Assembly: GCA_017550145.1 (NCBI GenBank)
Contig: JAFZQG010000023.1
Span: 1-64,000 of the forward strand
Origin: Erysipelotrichaceae bacterium
GTDB lineage: Bacteria; Bacillota_I; Bacilli_A; Erysipelotrichales; Erysipelotrichaceae
Length of the DNA stretch: 64,000 nucleotides
Reading direction: 5' to 3'
Made by a program: the position numbers and the translations under genes
The notes under the pieces: model-generated
What the model was told of the DNA's origin: nothing
Database searches by the model: none
What the model saw: only the letters and a program-made list of their open reading frames with translations
In this document: in pieces, positions 36,796 to 45,325 of the stretch
Layout of the letters: each line of letters opens with the position of its first letter
Position numbering within the stretch: position 1 is the stretch's first letter

Positions 36796-37944
36796 ATGAA
36801 AATCAGGTTAGCCAATCGAATAGATGAAAACGGTCTGGAACTGTTTGATGATTCATATGACTACTGCGAGAATATGACAGAAGAGGATGCGATCTTAGTC
36901 AGAAGCGCCAATCTCTTAGACTATGAATTTCCAAAGAATTTATTAGCTATTTCAAGAGCCGGAGCCGGTGTAAACAATATTCCGATCGAAAGATGTACGG
37001 ATAACGGTATCGCCGTTTTCAATACTCCGGGTGCCAACGCCAATGCGGTCAAGGAACTGGCGATCTGTTCGCTGTTTATGGCAAGCAGAGATGTCAAAGG
37101 CGGCATCAAGTGGGAAGAGAATCTGGAAGACAGTGAAGACTTTTCCAAAGCAGTTGAGAAGGGCAAATCCGCTTTTGTCGGACCTGAGATCAATGGCAAG
37201 AAGTTAGGCGTTATCGGCTTAGGCGCCATCGGTGTACTGGTTGCCAATGCGGCAGTCAAACTCGGCATGGAAGTCTACGGTTATGACCCGTATATTTCCG
37301 TCAATTCCGCCTGGGCTTTAAGCAAGTGGGTAAAACATGTCACCAACTTGAATGAATTATTATCCGAATGTGACTATATAACATTGCACTTACCGGCCAA
37401 TGATCAGACCAAGAATACGATCAATGCGGAAACACTTGCCGGTATGAAAGACGGTGTCAGAATCATCAACCTGGCCAGAGGCCAGTTAGTCAATGAAGAT
37501 GATCTGGTTGAAGCTTTGAATTCCGATAAGGTCGCACGCTATGTGACCGACTTCGGATCATACAGACTTGCCCATATGGACAAAGTCGTCTGCTTCCCGC
37601 ATCTTGGTGCTTCAACACCGGAATCGGAAGAGAACTGTGCGATCATGGCTGTCAAGGAACTGATCGATTATCTGGAGAACGGCAATATCACCAATTCCGT
37701 GAATCTGCCTTCCGTATCGGAACCGCGTTTTACTTCCCACAGAATCTGTATCATTCATAAGAATGTTCCGAACATGCTGGCGCAGTTAACGACCATCATC
37801 GGTAATAACGACATCAATATCGAAAACCTGGTCAATAAAGCCAGAGGCGATATTGCTTATACAATGATCGATACGAATTCGGATGTGGATGAAAAGGCTC
37901 TGAATGAAGTACCAAATATCATCAGAGTAAGAGTAATTAACTAA
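36796..37944 (+). CDS. serA: D-3-phosphoglycerate dehydrogenase
   Basis: About 382 residues from the ATG at 36796, which has AAGGAG upstream; an in-frame start 21 bases earlier lies inside serC and was not used. The NAD-binding GVIGLGAIG (near residue 136), NLARGQLVNEDDLV, and the catalytic HLGAST with its His are present; a C-terminal ACT domain (about 315-382) begins with RICIIHKNVPNML and should give serine feedback control. It makes 3-phosphohydroxypyruvate from 3-phosphoglycerate, first step of serine synthesis. Confidence 0.97.
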   Translation: MKIRLANRIDENGLELFDDSYDYCENMTEEDAILVRSANLLDYEFPKNLLAISRAGAGVNNIPIERCTDNGIAVFNTPGANANAVKELAICSLFMASRDVKGGIKWEENLEDSEDFSKAVEKGKSAFVGPEINGKKLGVIGLGAIGVLVANAAVKLGMEVYGYDPYISVNSAWALSKWVKHVTNLNELLSECDYITLHLPANDQTKNTINAETLAGMKDGVRIINLARGQLVNEDDLVEALNSDKVARYVTDFGSYRLAHMDKVVCFPHLGASTPESEENCAIMAVKELIDYLENGNITNSVNLPSVSEPRFTSHRICIIHKNVPNMLAQLTTIIGNNDINIENLVNKARGDIAYTMIDTNSDVDEKALNEVPNIIRVRVIN

Positions 37945-37951
37945 AAGCAAG

Positions 37952-37980
37952 AATACAGTGTTTTTATAAACACTGTATTT
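37952..37980 (+). terminator. Hairpin after serA
   Basis: A perfect 12-bp stem AATACAGTGTTT with AAACACTGTATT and a 4-base loop. The following T tract is short, so termination may be partial. It separates serine from purine genes. Confidence 0.65.
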
Positions 37981-37995
37981 AAATAGGGAGAGAAT

Positions 37996-38565
37996 ATGAA
38001 AAGTTATGTAATGAATGTAGCAGGTGTACAAAGAGAACTTCCGTTTGTCGATATCAGTGATGAACTGGCTTTTGCCAGCTTCGTGGTGATTTCCGATACC
38101 GAACTGGTATCGCACGTCGCACCTCTACTGGCTGAAAAGATCGGTGAATGTGAAGCAATCGTTACGGCGGAAGCCAAAGGCATTGCCTTGGCATATGCCG
38201 TAAGCAAGGAACTGGGATTAAAGAAATTCATCGTCGCCAGAAAATCGGAAAAGAGTTATATGAAAGATTCGATTGAAATAGCTGTCAAATCGATCACCAC
38301 TTCCAACGTCCAGCATCTTTTCCTGGACGGAACGGATATGGAAGAGATCAGAGGCAAAAACGTCTGTATCATCGATGATGTTGTTTCAACCGGTGATTCG
38401 CTTTCAGCCATGGAACACCTGGTCAAAAAAGCCGGAGCAACAGTAGTAAAGAAAGCCTGTATTCTGGCTGAAGGCGATGCAGCTAACAGAGATGATCTGA
38501 TCTTTCTGGAGAAACTGCCGTTATTTAAAAAGACAGGTAACGGAGAATACGAGGTGCTTGAATAA
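37996..38565 (+). CDS. Phosphoribosyltransferase (Apt/Xpt-like)
   Basis: A 189-residue type I phosphoribosyltransferase. The PRPP loop is VCIIDDVVSTGDSL (about residues 119-132); VTAEAKGIALAYAVS and FIVARKSEKSYMKDSI are the flexible-loop region. Adenine or xanthine PRTase activity is most likely. No winged-helix domain, so it is not a full PurR regulator. The stop overlaps the next gene (TAATG). GGGAGAG precedes the ATG. Confidence 0.85.
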   Translation: MKSYVMNVAGVQRELPFVDISDELAFASFVVISDTELVSHVAPLLAEKIGECEAIVTAEAKGIALAYAVSKELGLKKFIVARKSEKSYMKDSIEIAVKSITTSNVQHLFLDGTDMEEIRGKNVCIIDDVVSTGDSLSAMEHLVKKAGATVVKKACILAEGDAANRDDLIFLEKLPLFKKTGNGEYEVLE

Positions 38566-39224
38566 TGGAATTGTTTGAATACTTGAAGAATAATGCCTAT
38601 CCTGGCAGAGGAATTGCGATAGGAAAATACAATGATGAAATCGTGATCGCATATTTCATAATGGGCAGAAGTCCAAACAGCCGTAACAGAGTCTTCAGAA
38701 AAAAGAAAGATATTCTTTTTACCAAGGCTTATGATGAATCACAGATTGCGGATCCTACACTGATCATCTATAACGCCATAAGAGAATATGAAGGTAGTGT
38801 CATCGTAACCAACGGAAATCAGACGGATACGATCTATCGTCATTTATCTGGTAATTCAACTTTTGAAGCAGCTTTAGATGAAAGAGAATATGAACCTGAT
38901 GCGCCTAACTATACGCCGCGTATTTCTGCGATCATCAATAATGACGAATACAAGATCTCAATTCTGAAACGCAAGGATAAAGAATGTGAGAGATTATATT
39001 ACACTTATAAAGCCCAGAATAATACAGGCCATTTCATTTCAACATATGATCATGATGGTGATCCTTTGCCGTCTTTTTCAAGTGAGCCTCTAGAGTTTAA
39101 GATCGAAGATAATTTCGTCGAATTCTCGCATAAGCTGTGGGCAAGCCTGAATAAAGACAATAAGATCTCGCTATATGTCAGATTCGGCAATGATGAGATC
39201 ATCTTCAACAAGAATGAGGAATAA
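38565..39224 (+). CDS. purO: IMP cyclohydrolase, PurO type
   Basis: A 219-residue protein. PGRGIAIGKYNDEIVIAYFIMGRSPNSRNRVF at the N-terminus (PGRGIAIG near residue 12, GRSPNSRNR near 35) and YTPRISAI near 125 are family PF07826 features, first known from archaeal PurO. It closes the ring of FAICAR to give IMP. It overlaps the phosphoribosyltransferase gene by one base and precedes the formyltransferase gene by three. Confidence 0.85.
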   Translation: MELFEYLKNNAYPGRGIAIGKYNDEIVIAYFIMGRSPNSRNRVFRKKKDILFTKAYDESQIADPTLIIYNAIREYEGSVIVTNGNQTDTIYRHLSGNSTFEAALDEREYEPDAPNYTPRISAIINNDEYKISILKRKDKECERLYYTYKAQNNTGHFISTYDHDGDPLPSFSSEPLEFKIEDNFVEFSHKLWASLNKDNKISLYVRFGNDEIIFNKNEE

Positions 39225-39227
39225 TCC

Positions 39228-40412
39228 ATGAAAGAGATACAGCTCAAATACGGATGCAATCCCAATCAGAAGCCTTCAAGGATTTATATGAATAACGGTA
39301 AAGATCTGCCTCTTACAGTCTTAAACGGCAGACCCGGTTATATCAATTTCCTTGATGCCCTCAATTCCTGGCAACTGGTCAAGGAATTGAAGAAAGCTAC
39401 CGGTATTCCCTGTGCTGCCAGTTTTAAACATGTCTCTCCGACCAGTGCGGCATTGGGATTAAAGCTTTCCGATACCTTAAAGAAGGTCTGTTTTGTGGAT
39501 GACATCGAAGGGCTCGACGATTCGCCATTGGCCTGTGCCTATGCCAGAGCCAGAGGTACGGATCGGATGAGTTCCTATGGTGATTTTGTGGCTTTATCGG
39601 ATGAGTGCGATCTGACAACAGCCAGATTAATTAAAAGAGAAGTATCCGATGGCGTAATTGCGCCATCCTATACGGATGAAGCTCTGGATCTGCTCAAGCA
39701 GAAGAAAAAGGGTAACTATAATATCATTCAGATCGATCCTGATTATCATTGTGATCCTCTTGAAACCAAGATGGTTTACGGTATTACTTTCGAACAGGGT
39801 CATAATGATTTTGTGATCAGCGAGGAACTACTTAACAATATCGTTACCAAGAATAAGGAATTACCTGAAGAGGCTAAAAGAGACTTAATTGTTGCGTTAA
39901 TAACGTTAAAATATACGCAATCCAATTCTGTAGCTTACAGCTATGATGGCCATGCTATCGGCGTAGGAGCCGGTCAGCAGTCAAGGATCCATTGTACGAG
40001 GCTTGCCGGAAGCAAGGCCGATACATGGTTTTTAAGACAGCACAAAAAGGTCATGAATCTGCCTTTCAGAAACGATATCAGCAGAGCGGTAAGAGATAAT
40101 GTGATCGACGGTTATATAAATAAGAATGAAGAAGATGTGACAACTGAAGGGATATGGCAGAAATACTTTACAGAAAGACCGGAACCGTTAAATGAAGAAG
40201 AGATCAGGGAATATCTGTCAGATATAAAAGGCGTTTCTCTGGCTTCGGATGCGTTTTTCCCGTTTGGAGACAATATCGAAAGAGCTCACCGCAGCGGAGT
40301 CAGCTATGTAGCTGAACCGGGCGGATCGGTAAGAGACGATGATGTGATTGAGACATGTGACCGTTATGATATGGTGATGTGTTTTACCGGAATGCGTCTT
40401 TTCCACCACTAG
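39228..40412 (+). CDS. AICAR formyltransferase, separate from cyclohydrolase (PurH C-domain-like)
   Basis: A 394-residue protein equal to the transformylase half of bifunctional PurH, opening LKYGCNPNQKPSRIYM. The catalytic Lys-His pair is in SFKHVSPTSAALG (about residues 65-66). SVAYSYDGHAIGVGAGQQSR and the C-terminal SDAFFPFGDNIERA are conserved. It formylates AICAR with 10-formyl-THF. Together with PurO it carries out the last two steps of purine synthesis. Confidence 0.92.
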   Translation: MKEIQLKYGCNPNQKPSRIYMNNGKDLPLTVLNGRPGYINFLDALNSWQLVKELKKATGIPCAASFKHVSPTSAALGLKLSDTLKKVCFVDDIEGLDDSPLACAYARARGTDRMSSYGDFVALSDECDLTTARLIKREVSDGVIAPSYTDEALDLLKQKKKGNYNIIQIDPDYHCDPLETKMVYGITFEQGHNDFVISEELLNNIVTKNKELPEEAKRDLIVALITLKYTQSNSVAYSYDGHAIGVGAGQQSRIHCTRLAGSKADTWFLRQHKKVMNLPFRNDISRAVRDNVIDGYINKNEEDVTTEGIWQKYFTERPEPLNEEEIREYLSDIKGVSLASDAFFPFGDNIERAHRSGVSYVAEPGGSVRDDDVIETCDRYDMVMCFTGMRLFHH

Positions 40413-40439
40413 TTAATGAAAATATAGTAGTTTTCATCT

Positions 40440-40445
40440 TATAAT
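40440..40445 (+). promoter_or_regulatory. Candidate -10 (TATAAT) of the NHLM-type exporter operon
   Basis: TATAAT lies 35 bases upstream of the AGGAG site. An A+T-rich inverted repeat (ATGAAAA at 40416-40422 with TTTTCAT at 40431-40437) precedes it and may be a weak terminator for the purine genes. A -35 is not evident. Confidence 0.4.
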
Positions 40446-40486
40446 AATTAATAAGAGTATTAACCGTAATAGTCAGGAGCACAATA

Positions 40487-40900
40487 ATGCAAAAAGAGAT
40501 TTTCCGAAAGAAGAGTATTGAAAGAATTTCTTCACCTGAAGAGCTGAATAATTATCTGCGTGTCACCAACCCTAATATCTGGGTCTTACTGGTGGCAGTC
40601 ATTTTACTGTTGGGAGGACTGATGGTCTGGGCTTCGGTCGGAACACTTGAAACCAGAGCCAACGGTATCGCCACAGTCAAAAGCAATGAACTGACGGTTA
40701 CGGTATCAGGTTCCAAAGCCGAAAATATTACCGAAGGCATGGAAGTGGAGATAAACGGCAATAGAGCTGTTTTGAATAAAGTCGATACTGATGAATACGG
40801 CAGAGCTATCGGTTCGGCAATCATGAATGTCCCTGATGGCAAGTATGAAGCTGAAGTCATCATCGAAAGTATCAAACCAATCAAATTCCTGATCAAATAA
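40487..40900 (+). CDS. Short HlyD-like membrane protein of an NHLM-type exporter
   Basis: A 137-residue protein. The N-terminus FRKKSIERISSPEELNNYLRVT, a membrane helix at about 31-51 and a short periplasm-side beta domain fit the start of NHLM bacteriocin-system secretion (HlyD-type) proteins. It lacks the long coiled-coil and the rest of the usual adaptor, as expected where no outer membrane needs to be spanned. AGGAG precedes the ATG; the next gene starts one base after the stop. Confidence 0.78.
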   Translation: MQKEIFRKKSIERISSPEELNNYLRVTNPNIWVLLVAVILLLGGLMVWASVGTLETRANGIATVKSNELTVTVSGSKAENITEGMEVEINGNRAVLNKVDTDEYGRAIGSAIMNVPDGKYEAEVIIESIKPIKFLIK

Positions 40901-40901
40901 T

Positions 40902-43079
40902 ATGGCAAAGAAAATAAAGAAACCTGTGACAAAAAGAGTAGCCAGAGTACCTATCATAATTCAGATGGAGGCTTTGGAATGCGGTGCCGCATGTCTGGCC
41001 ATGATCTGTGCCTACTATGACAAGTGGATCCCGCTTGAGCAGGTCAGAGTGGACTGCGGTGTTTCTAGAGACGGTTCGAATGCGAAGAACGTTCTTTTGG
41101 CTGCGCGTCAGTACGGACTTGAAGCCATGGGCTACCGTTTTGAACCGGAAGATCTGAAGGAAGAAGGGGAATTCCCTTGTATCATACACTGGAACTTCAA
41201 CCACTTTGTGGTATGTGACGGTTTCAGAGGCAATCATGTCTATATCAATGACCCGGCCAGAGGCAAGGTTAAGATATCGATGGAAGAATTCGATAAGGCC
41301 TTTACCGGTATCTGTATGTTTTTTGAACCGACAGAGAACTTTGTGCCTAGCGGCAAGCGCAAGAGCGTCATCGATTTCGCTGCCAAGCGTTTAACCGGTG
41401 CTACTTCAGCGATCGTCTTTGTCGCTTTGACGACGATCATTTCATATATGTTCTCGATCATCAATCCGATCATGTCTCAGATCTTTATGGACAGACTTCT
41501 GACTGGTTTCAACAGAGACTGGCTGATTCCGTTTATTTCGGTCATGTCGGTATTGGCGATCTTACAGATCGCAGTCGACTGGGCTTCAACCATTTATTCT
41601 TTAAAGACCAATGGCAAGATGTCGATCATAGGTTCGACTTCCTATATGTGGAAGGTCTTAAGAATGCCGATGGAATTCTTTACCCAGCGAATGGTCGGTG
41701 ATATTATCCAGAGACAGTCTACCAATGAAACCATTGCGGCAACATTAGTCGATACATTAGCGCCTTTGGTTCTGAATACTTTCATGATGTTCTTCTATCT
41801 GGTCGTCATGATCAGATATAATCTGGTTTTAACGTTTATCGGTATAGCTACTTTACTTATTAACCTTCTTGTAGCCAGTATCATGGCTTCCAAGCGTTCC
41901 AATCTGACCAGAGTGCAGATGAGAGATGCCGGCAAGCTTTCTTCAACAACACTGAATGGTATTGCAATGATCGAAACCATTAAGGCTTCCGGTGCGGAAA
42001 ACGGCTTCTTCCAGAAATGGTCTGGTTACCAGGCTTCCGTTAATAATCAGAGTGTCAAATTCTCGAATATCAGTTCATATTTATCACTGATTCCGCAGTT
42101 CTTCTCAACCTTAGCTGATTATACGGTCATGTTCTTAGGTGTTTACTATACGATGCAGGGCAATTTCACCCTTGGTTCGATCGTTACTTTCCAGGGCTTG
42201 CTTGCACAGTTCATGTCTCCGGCCATGTCCCTAGTCAACGCTTCCCAGAGTATTCAGGAAATGCGTACCGATGTGGAAAGAGTCGAAGATGTCATGCAGT
42301 ATCCTAGTGATCCGTATGTCAGAGATGAAGAGGTCAAAGAGGACAGCGACTATTCCAAGCTCAAGGGCAACATCGAGATGAAGAATGTGACCTTCGGTTA
42401 TTCCAGGCTGGCCAAGCCTCTGATCGAAGATTTCAGTATGTCTTTAAAGACCGGACAGAGAGTTGCTTTTGTCGGCGGCAGCGGCTGCGGCAAATCTACC
42501 TTAGCGAAACTGATTTCCGGTTTACATATTCCATGGAGCGGAGAAATCCTTTTCGACGGACGCAGGATCGATGAAATAGACCGCAGTGTCTTTACCGGAT
42601 CGCTGGCGGTCGTCGACCAGGATATTATTCTTTTCGAAGATACCATCGCCAACAATATCAAGATGTGGGATGACTCCATCGAAGATTTTGAAATGATTCT
42701 GGCTGCCCGTGATGCGCAGATCCATAGCGACATCATGCAGAGAGAAGGCGGCTATCAGTATAAATTGAATGAAGGCGGCAGTGACCTCTCCGGCGGTCAG
42801 CGTCAGCGACTTGAGATTGCCAGAGTCCTTTCTCAGGACCCTTCGATCATCATTCTCGATGAAGCTACAAGTGCACTTGATGCCAAGACGGAATATGAAG
42901 TCGTCAAGGCTATCAAGGACAGAGGCATTACCTGCATCGTTATCGCCCACAGACTTTCGACGATCAGAGACTGTGACGAGATCATCGTCATGGATCACGG
43001 CAAGGTTGTGGAACGCGGTACACATGATGAATTATATGCACTGGGCGGTTACTATACCGAACTCGTTACCAATGAATAG
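40902..43079 (+). CDS. NHLM-type peptide exporter with N-terminal C39 peptidase
   Basis: A 725-residue ABC protein. Residues about 10-145 are a C39 peptidase with the oxyanion Gln and catalytic Cys in QMEALECGAAC, His in HWNFNHFVV and Asp in INDPARGK, all intact, so it should cut double-glycine leaders. Six helices span about 165-440 and the ATPase follows with [25 protein letters not shown]. It would cleave and export a leader peptide with the next gene's product. The peptide substrate is not encoded nearby as far as I can see. Confidence 0.92.
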   Translation: MAKKIKKPVTKRVARVPIIIQMEALECGAACLAMICAYYDKWIPLEQVRVDCGVSRDGSNAKNVLLAARQYGLEAMGYRFEPEDLKEEGEFPCIIHWNFNHFVVCDGFRGNHVYINDPARGKVKISMEEFDKAFTGICMFFEPTENFVPSGKRKSVIDFAAKRLTGATSAIVFVALTTIISYMFSIINPIMSQIFMDRLLTGFNRDWLIPFISVMSVLAILQIAVDWASTIYSLKTNGKMSIIGSTSYMWKVLRMPMEFFTQRMVGDIIQRQSTNETIAATLVDTLAPLVLNTFMMFFYLVVMIRYNLVLTFIGIATLLINLLVASIMASKRSNLTRVQMRDAGKLSSTTLNGIAMIETIKASGAENGFFQKWSGYQASVNNQSVKFSNISSYLSLIPQFFSTLADYTVMFLGVYYTMQGNFTLGSIVTFQGLLAQFMSPAMSLVNASQSIQEMRTDVERVEDVMQYPSDPYVRDEEVKEDSDYSKLKGNIEMKNVTFGYSRLAKPLIEDFSMSLKTGQRVAFVGGSGCGKSTLAKLISGLHIPWSGEILFDGRRIDEIDRSVFTGSLAVVDQDIILFEDTIANNIKMWDDSIEDFEMILAARDAQIHSDIMQREGGYQYKLNEGGSDLSGGQRQRLEIARVLSQDPSIIILDEATSALDAKTEYEVVKAIKDRGITCIVIAHRLSTIRDCDEIIVMDHGKVVERGTHDELYALGGYYTELVTNE

Positions 43080-43087
43080 GAGTCAAA

Positions 43088-45322
43088 ATGGGCTGGTTTG
43101 ATGAACAAATAAAACAACGTAAATTATCTGATCAGGAAGTTTTTGAAGACTCCTTTATTCAGCTGGCGAATTCTCTGTCTTCCGGTATGCTGGACTCAGG
43201 ATTGAACAGTGACAGATATATCGGCAAGCAGGCAATCGATGAGATTCTTAAATACTATCGCCATAAACCGGTCGAGCTTCCTGATAACATCAAGGAATTT
43301 GATGAACTGCTGGAATTCGCTTTAAGACCTCATGGCATCATGCACAGAAATATCAAACTGGAAAAAGGCTGGCAGAAGGATTCTTTCGGTGCGGTCCTGG
43401 CTTTCCGTAAGGAAGACAGTTCGGCAGTAGCGATGATCCCGAAGCCTTTCTTCGGCTATTACTTCATTGATAAAAACGGAGCCAAGGTAAATGTCACTGA
43501 CAAGGTCATGGAAGACTTTGAAGATGAGGGTATCTGTTTCTACAGACCTTTACCTTTAAAGAAATTAGGTATTCCTGATCTCTTGCTTTATCTTAAAGAC
43601 TGCTTCACTCCAAGCGATATCTTACTGATTGAAGGTATTACGCTCTTTGTAGTTCTTCTGGGTTTTGTATCGCCGCGCGTATACAAACTTCTGACCGGAC
43701 CGGTTTTAAAGAGCCGCAATATCGGTGTCTTATTAAGCATGGCTGTCTTCATGATCAGTCTGAATATGTCGACCATGCTTATAAATACGATCAAGTCCAT
43801 GCTGATGGAAAGAATTTCGATCAAGGCTTCGCTTTCCGTTCAGGCTGCCGTCATGATCAGATTGCTGAACTTGCCGGCAAACTTCTTCCGCCGCTACTCT
43901 TCAGGTGAACTTTCATCCAGAGCCAGCAGTGTAAGTTCCTTATGCAACATGATCCTTAACGGTGTTTTCTCTACCGGACTTACATCGTTAATGTCTTTAC
44001 TTTATATAACACAGATCTTCAATTATGCACCGGCGCTGGTTATACCTTCGATCATAACGATTCTGGTTACAGTAATTATGGGTGTTGTTTCAACACTGAT
44101 GCAGATAAGCATCAGCCGTAAACAGATGGAACTGGCAGCCAAGGAATCAGGTATGACCTATGCCTTATTATCCGGTATTCAGAAGATCAAATTGTCAGGT
44201 GCGGAAAAAAGAGCTTTCGCCAGATGGGCCAACCTCTATGCGAAAGAGTCGCAATACGAATATAATCCGCCGATGTTCTTAAAGGTCAATTCCGTCATCA
44301 GTACAGCTATTTCGCTGTTCTCGACGATCATTCTCTACTATCTGGCTGTGCAAAGCGGTGTCGATCAGTCTAACTATTTTGCGTTCAATTCCTCATACGG
44401 TATGGTTATGGGTGCTTTCCAGTCATTGGCCGGAATCGTGCTTAATGTCGCTCAGATCCAGCCGATCATGGAGATGGCTGAACCGATCTTAAAGGAAGTT
44501 CCGGAAAACTCCGAAGGTAAACAGATCCTGACCAGTATCTCCGGTGGTATTGAAATGAACAACGTCTTCTTCCGTTATGAAGAGAATACTCCATATATCG
44601 TCAATGACCTGTCATTGAAGATCAGACCGGGCGAATATGTAGCGATCGTCGGTAAGACGGGTTGCGGTAAATCGACTCTGATCAGACTCTTACTCGGTTT
44701 CGAGAAACCGGAGAAGGGTGCTATCTATTATGACGGCAAGGATATGAATAAGATCGATCTTAGATCCTTAAGAAGAAAGATCGGTACAGTCACCCAGAAC
44801 GGTTCGCTGTTTACCGGTGATATCTTCTCCAATATCACGATTTCCGCTCCGGAGCTGACATTGGATGCAGCCTGGGAAGCAGCGGAGATTGCGGGTATTG
44901 CCGATGACATCAGAGAAATGCCGATGGGTATGAATACTCTGATAACCGAAGGTGCCGGAGGTATTTCAGGCGGTCAGAAACAGCGTCTGATGATTGCCAG
45001 AGCGATCGCGTTCAAACCGAAGATCCTGATCTTCGATGAAGCAACAAGTGCTCTTGATAACAAGACGCAGAAGAAAGTTTCGGATGCGCTGGATAAATTA
45101 AAATGTACGAGAATCGTCATTGCTCACAGACTTTCAACAATCAAACACTGTGACAGAATCCTGGTTCTTGATTCCGGCAAGATCATCGAAAGCGGAACCT
45201 ATGATGAACTGATCAAACAGAAGGGCTTCTTCGCCGATCTGGTTGAAAGACAGCGTCTGGGTAACGAAGAAGGTGAAGAACCGAAAAAGAAGAAAACAGT
45301 AAGAAAGAAGAAGGAAAAATAG
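43088..45322 (+). CDS. Second NHLM-type ABC transporter (permease and ATPase)
   Basis: A 744-residue protein. The first about 170 residues are a soluble domain without a Cys peptidase motif, then a membrane domain (about 175-460) and an ATPase with GKTGCGKST, ISGGQKQR and ILIFDEATSALD. The N-terminal extension and pairing with a C39 exporter are the signature of NHLP/NHLM bacteriocin export pairs. The C-terminus is an unusual Lys-rich tail. It likely forms a heterodimer with the preceding protein. Confidence 0.9.
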   Translation: MGWFDEQIKQRKLSDQEVFEDSFIQLANSLSSGMLDSGLNSDRYIGKQAIDEILKYYRHKPVELPDNIKEFDELLEFALRPHGIMHRNIKLEKGWQKDSFGAVLAFRKEDSSAVAMIPKPFFGYYFIDKNGAKVNVTDKVMEDFEDEGICFYRPLPLKKLGIPDLLLYLKDCFTPSDILLIEGITLFVVLLGFVSPRVYKLLTGPVLKSRNIGVLLSMAVFMISLNMSTMLINTIKSMLMERISIKASLSVQAAVMIRLLNLPANFFRRYSSGELSSRASSVSSLCNMILNGVFSTGLTSLMSLLYITQIFNYAPALVIPSIITILVTVIMGVVSTLMQISISRKQMELAAKESGMTYALLSGIQKIKLSGAEKRAFARWANLYAKESQYEYNPPMFLKVNSVISTAISLFSTIILYYLAVQSGVDQSNYFAFNSSYGMVMGAFQSLAGIVLNVAQIQPIMEMAEPILKEVPENSEGKQILTSISGGIEMNNVFFRYEENTPYIVNDLSLKIRPGEYVAIVGKTGCGKSTLIRLLLGFEKPEKGAIYYDGKDMNKIDLRSLRRKIGTVTQNGSLFTGDIFSNITISAPELTLDAAWEAAEIAGIADDIREMPMGMNTLITEGAGGISGGQKQRLMIARAIAFKPKILIFDEATSALDNKTQKKVSDALDKLKCTRIVIAHRLSTIKHCDRILVLDSGKIIESGTYDELIKQKGFFADLVERQRLGNEEGEEPKKKKTVRKKKEK

Positions 45323-45325
45323 CTT

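Noticed and set aside
40413..40486. Possible NHLM precursor peptide before the exporter genes
   Set aside because: The 74 bases hold a promoter-like region and no open frame with a start, ribosome site and double-Gly motif; the same holds for 46646-46795.
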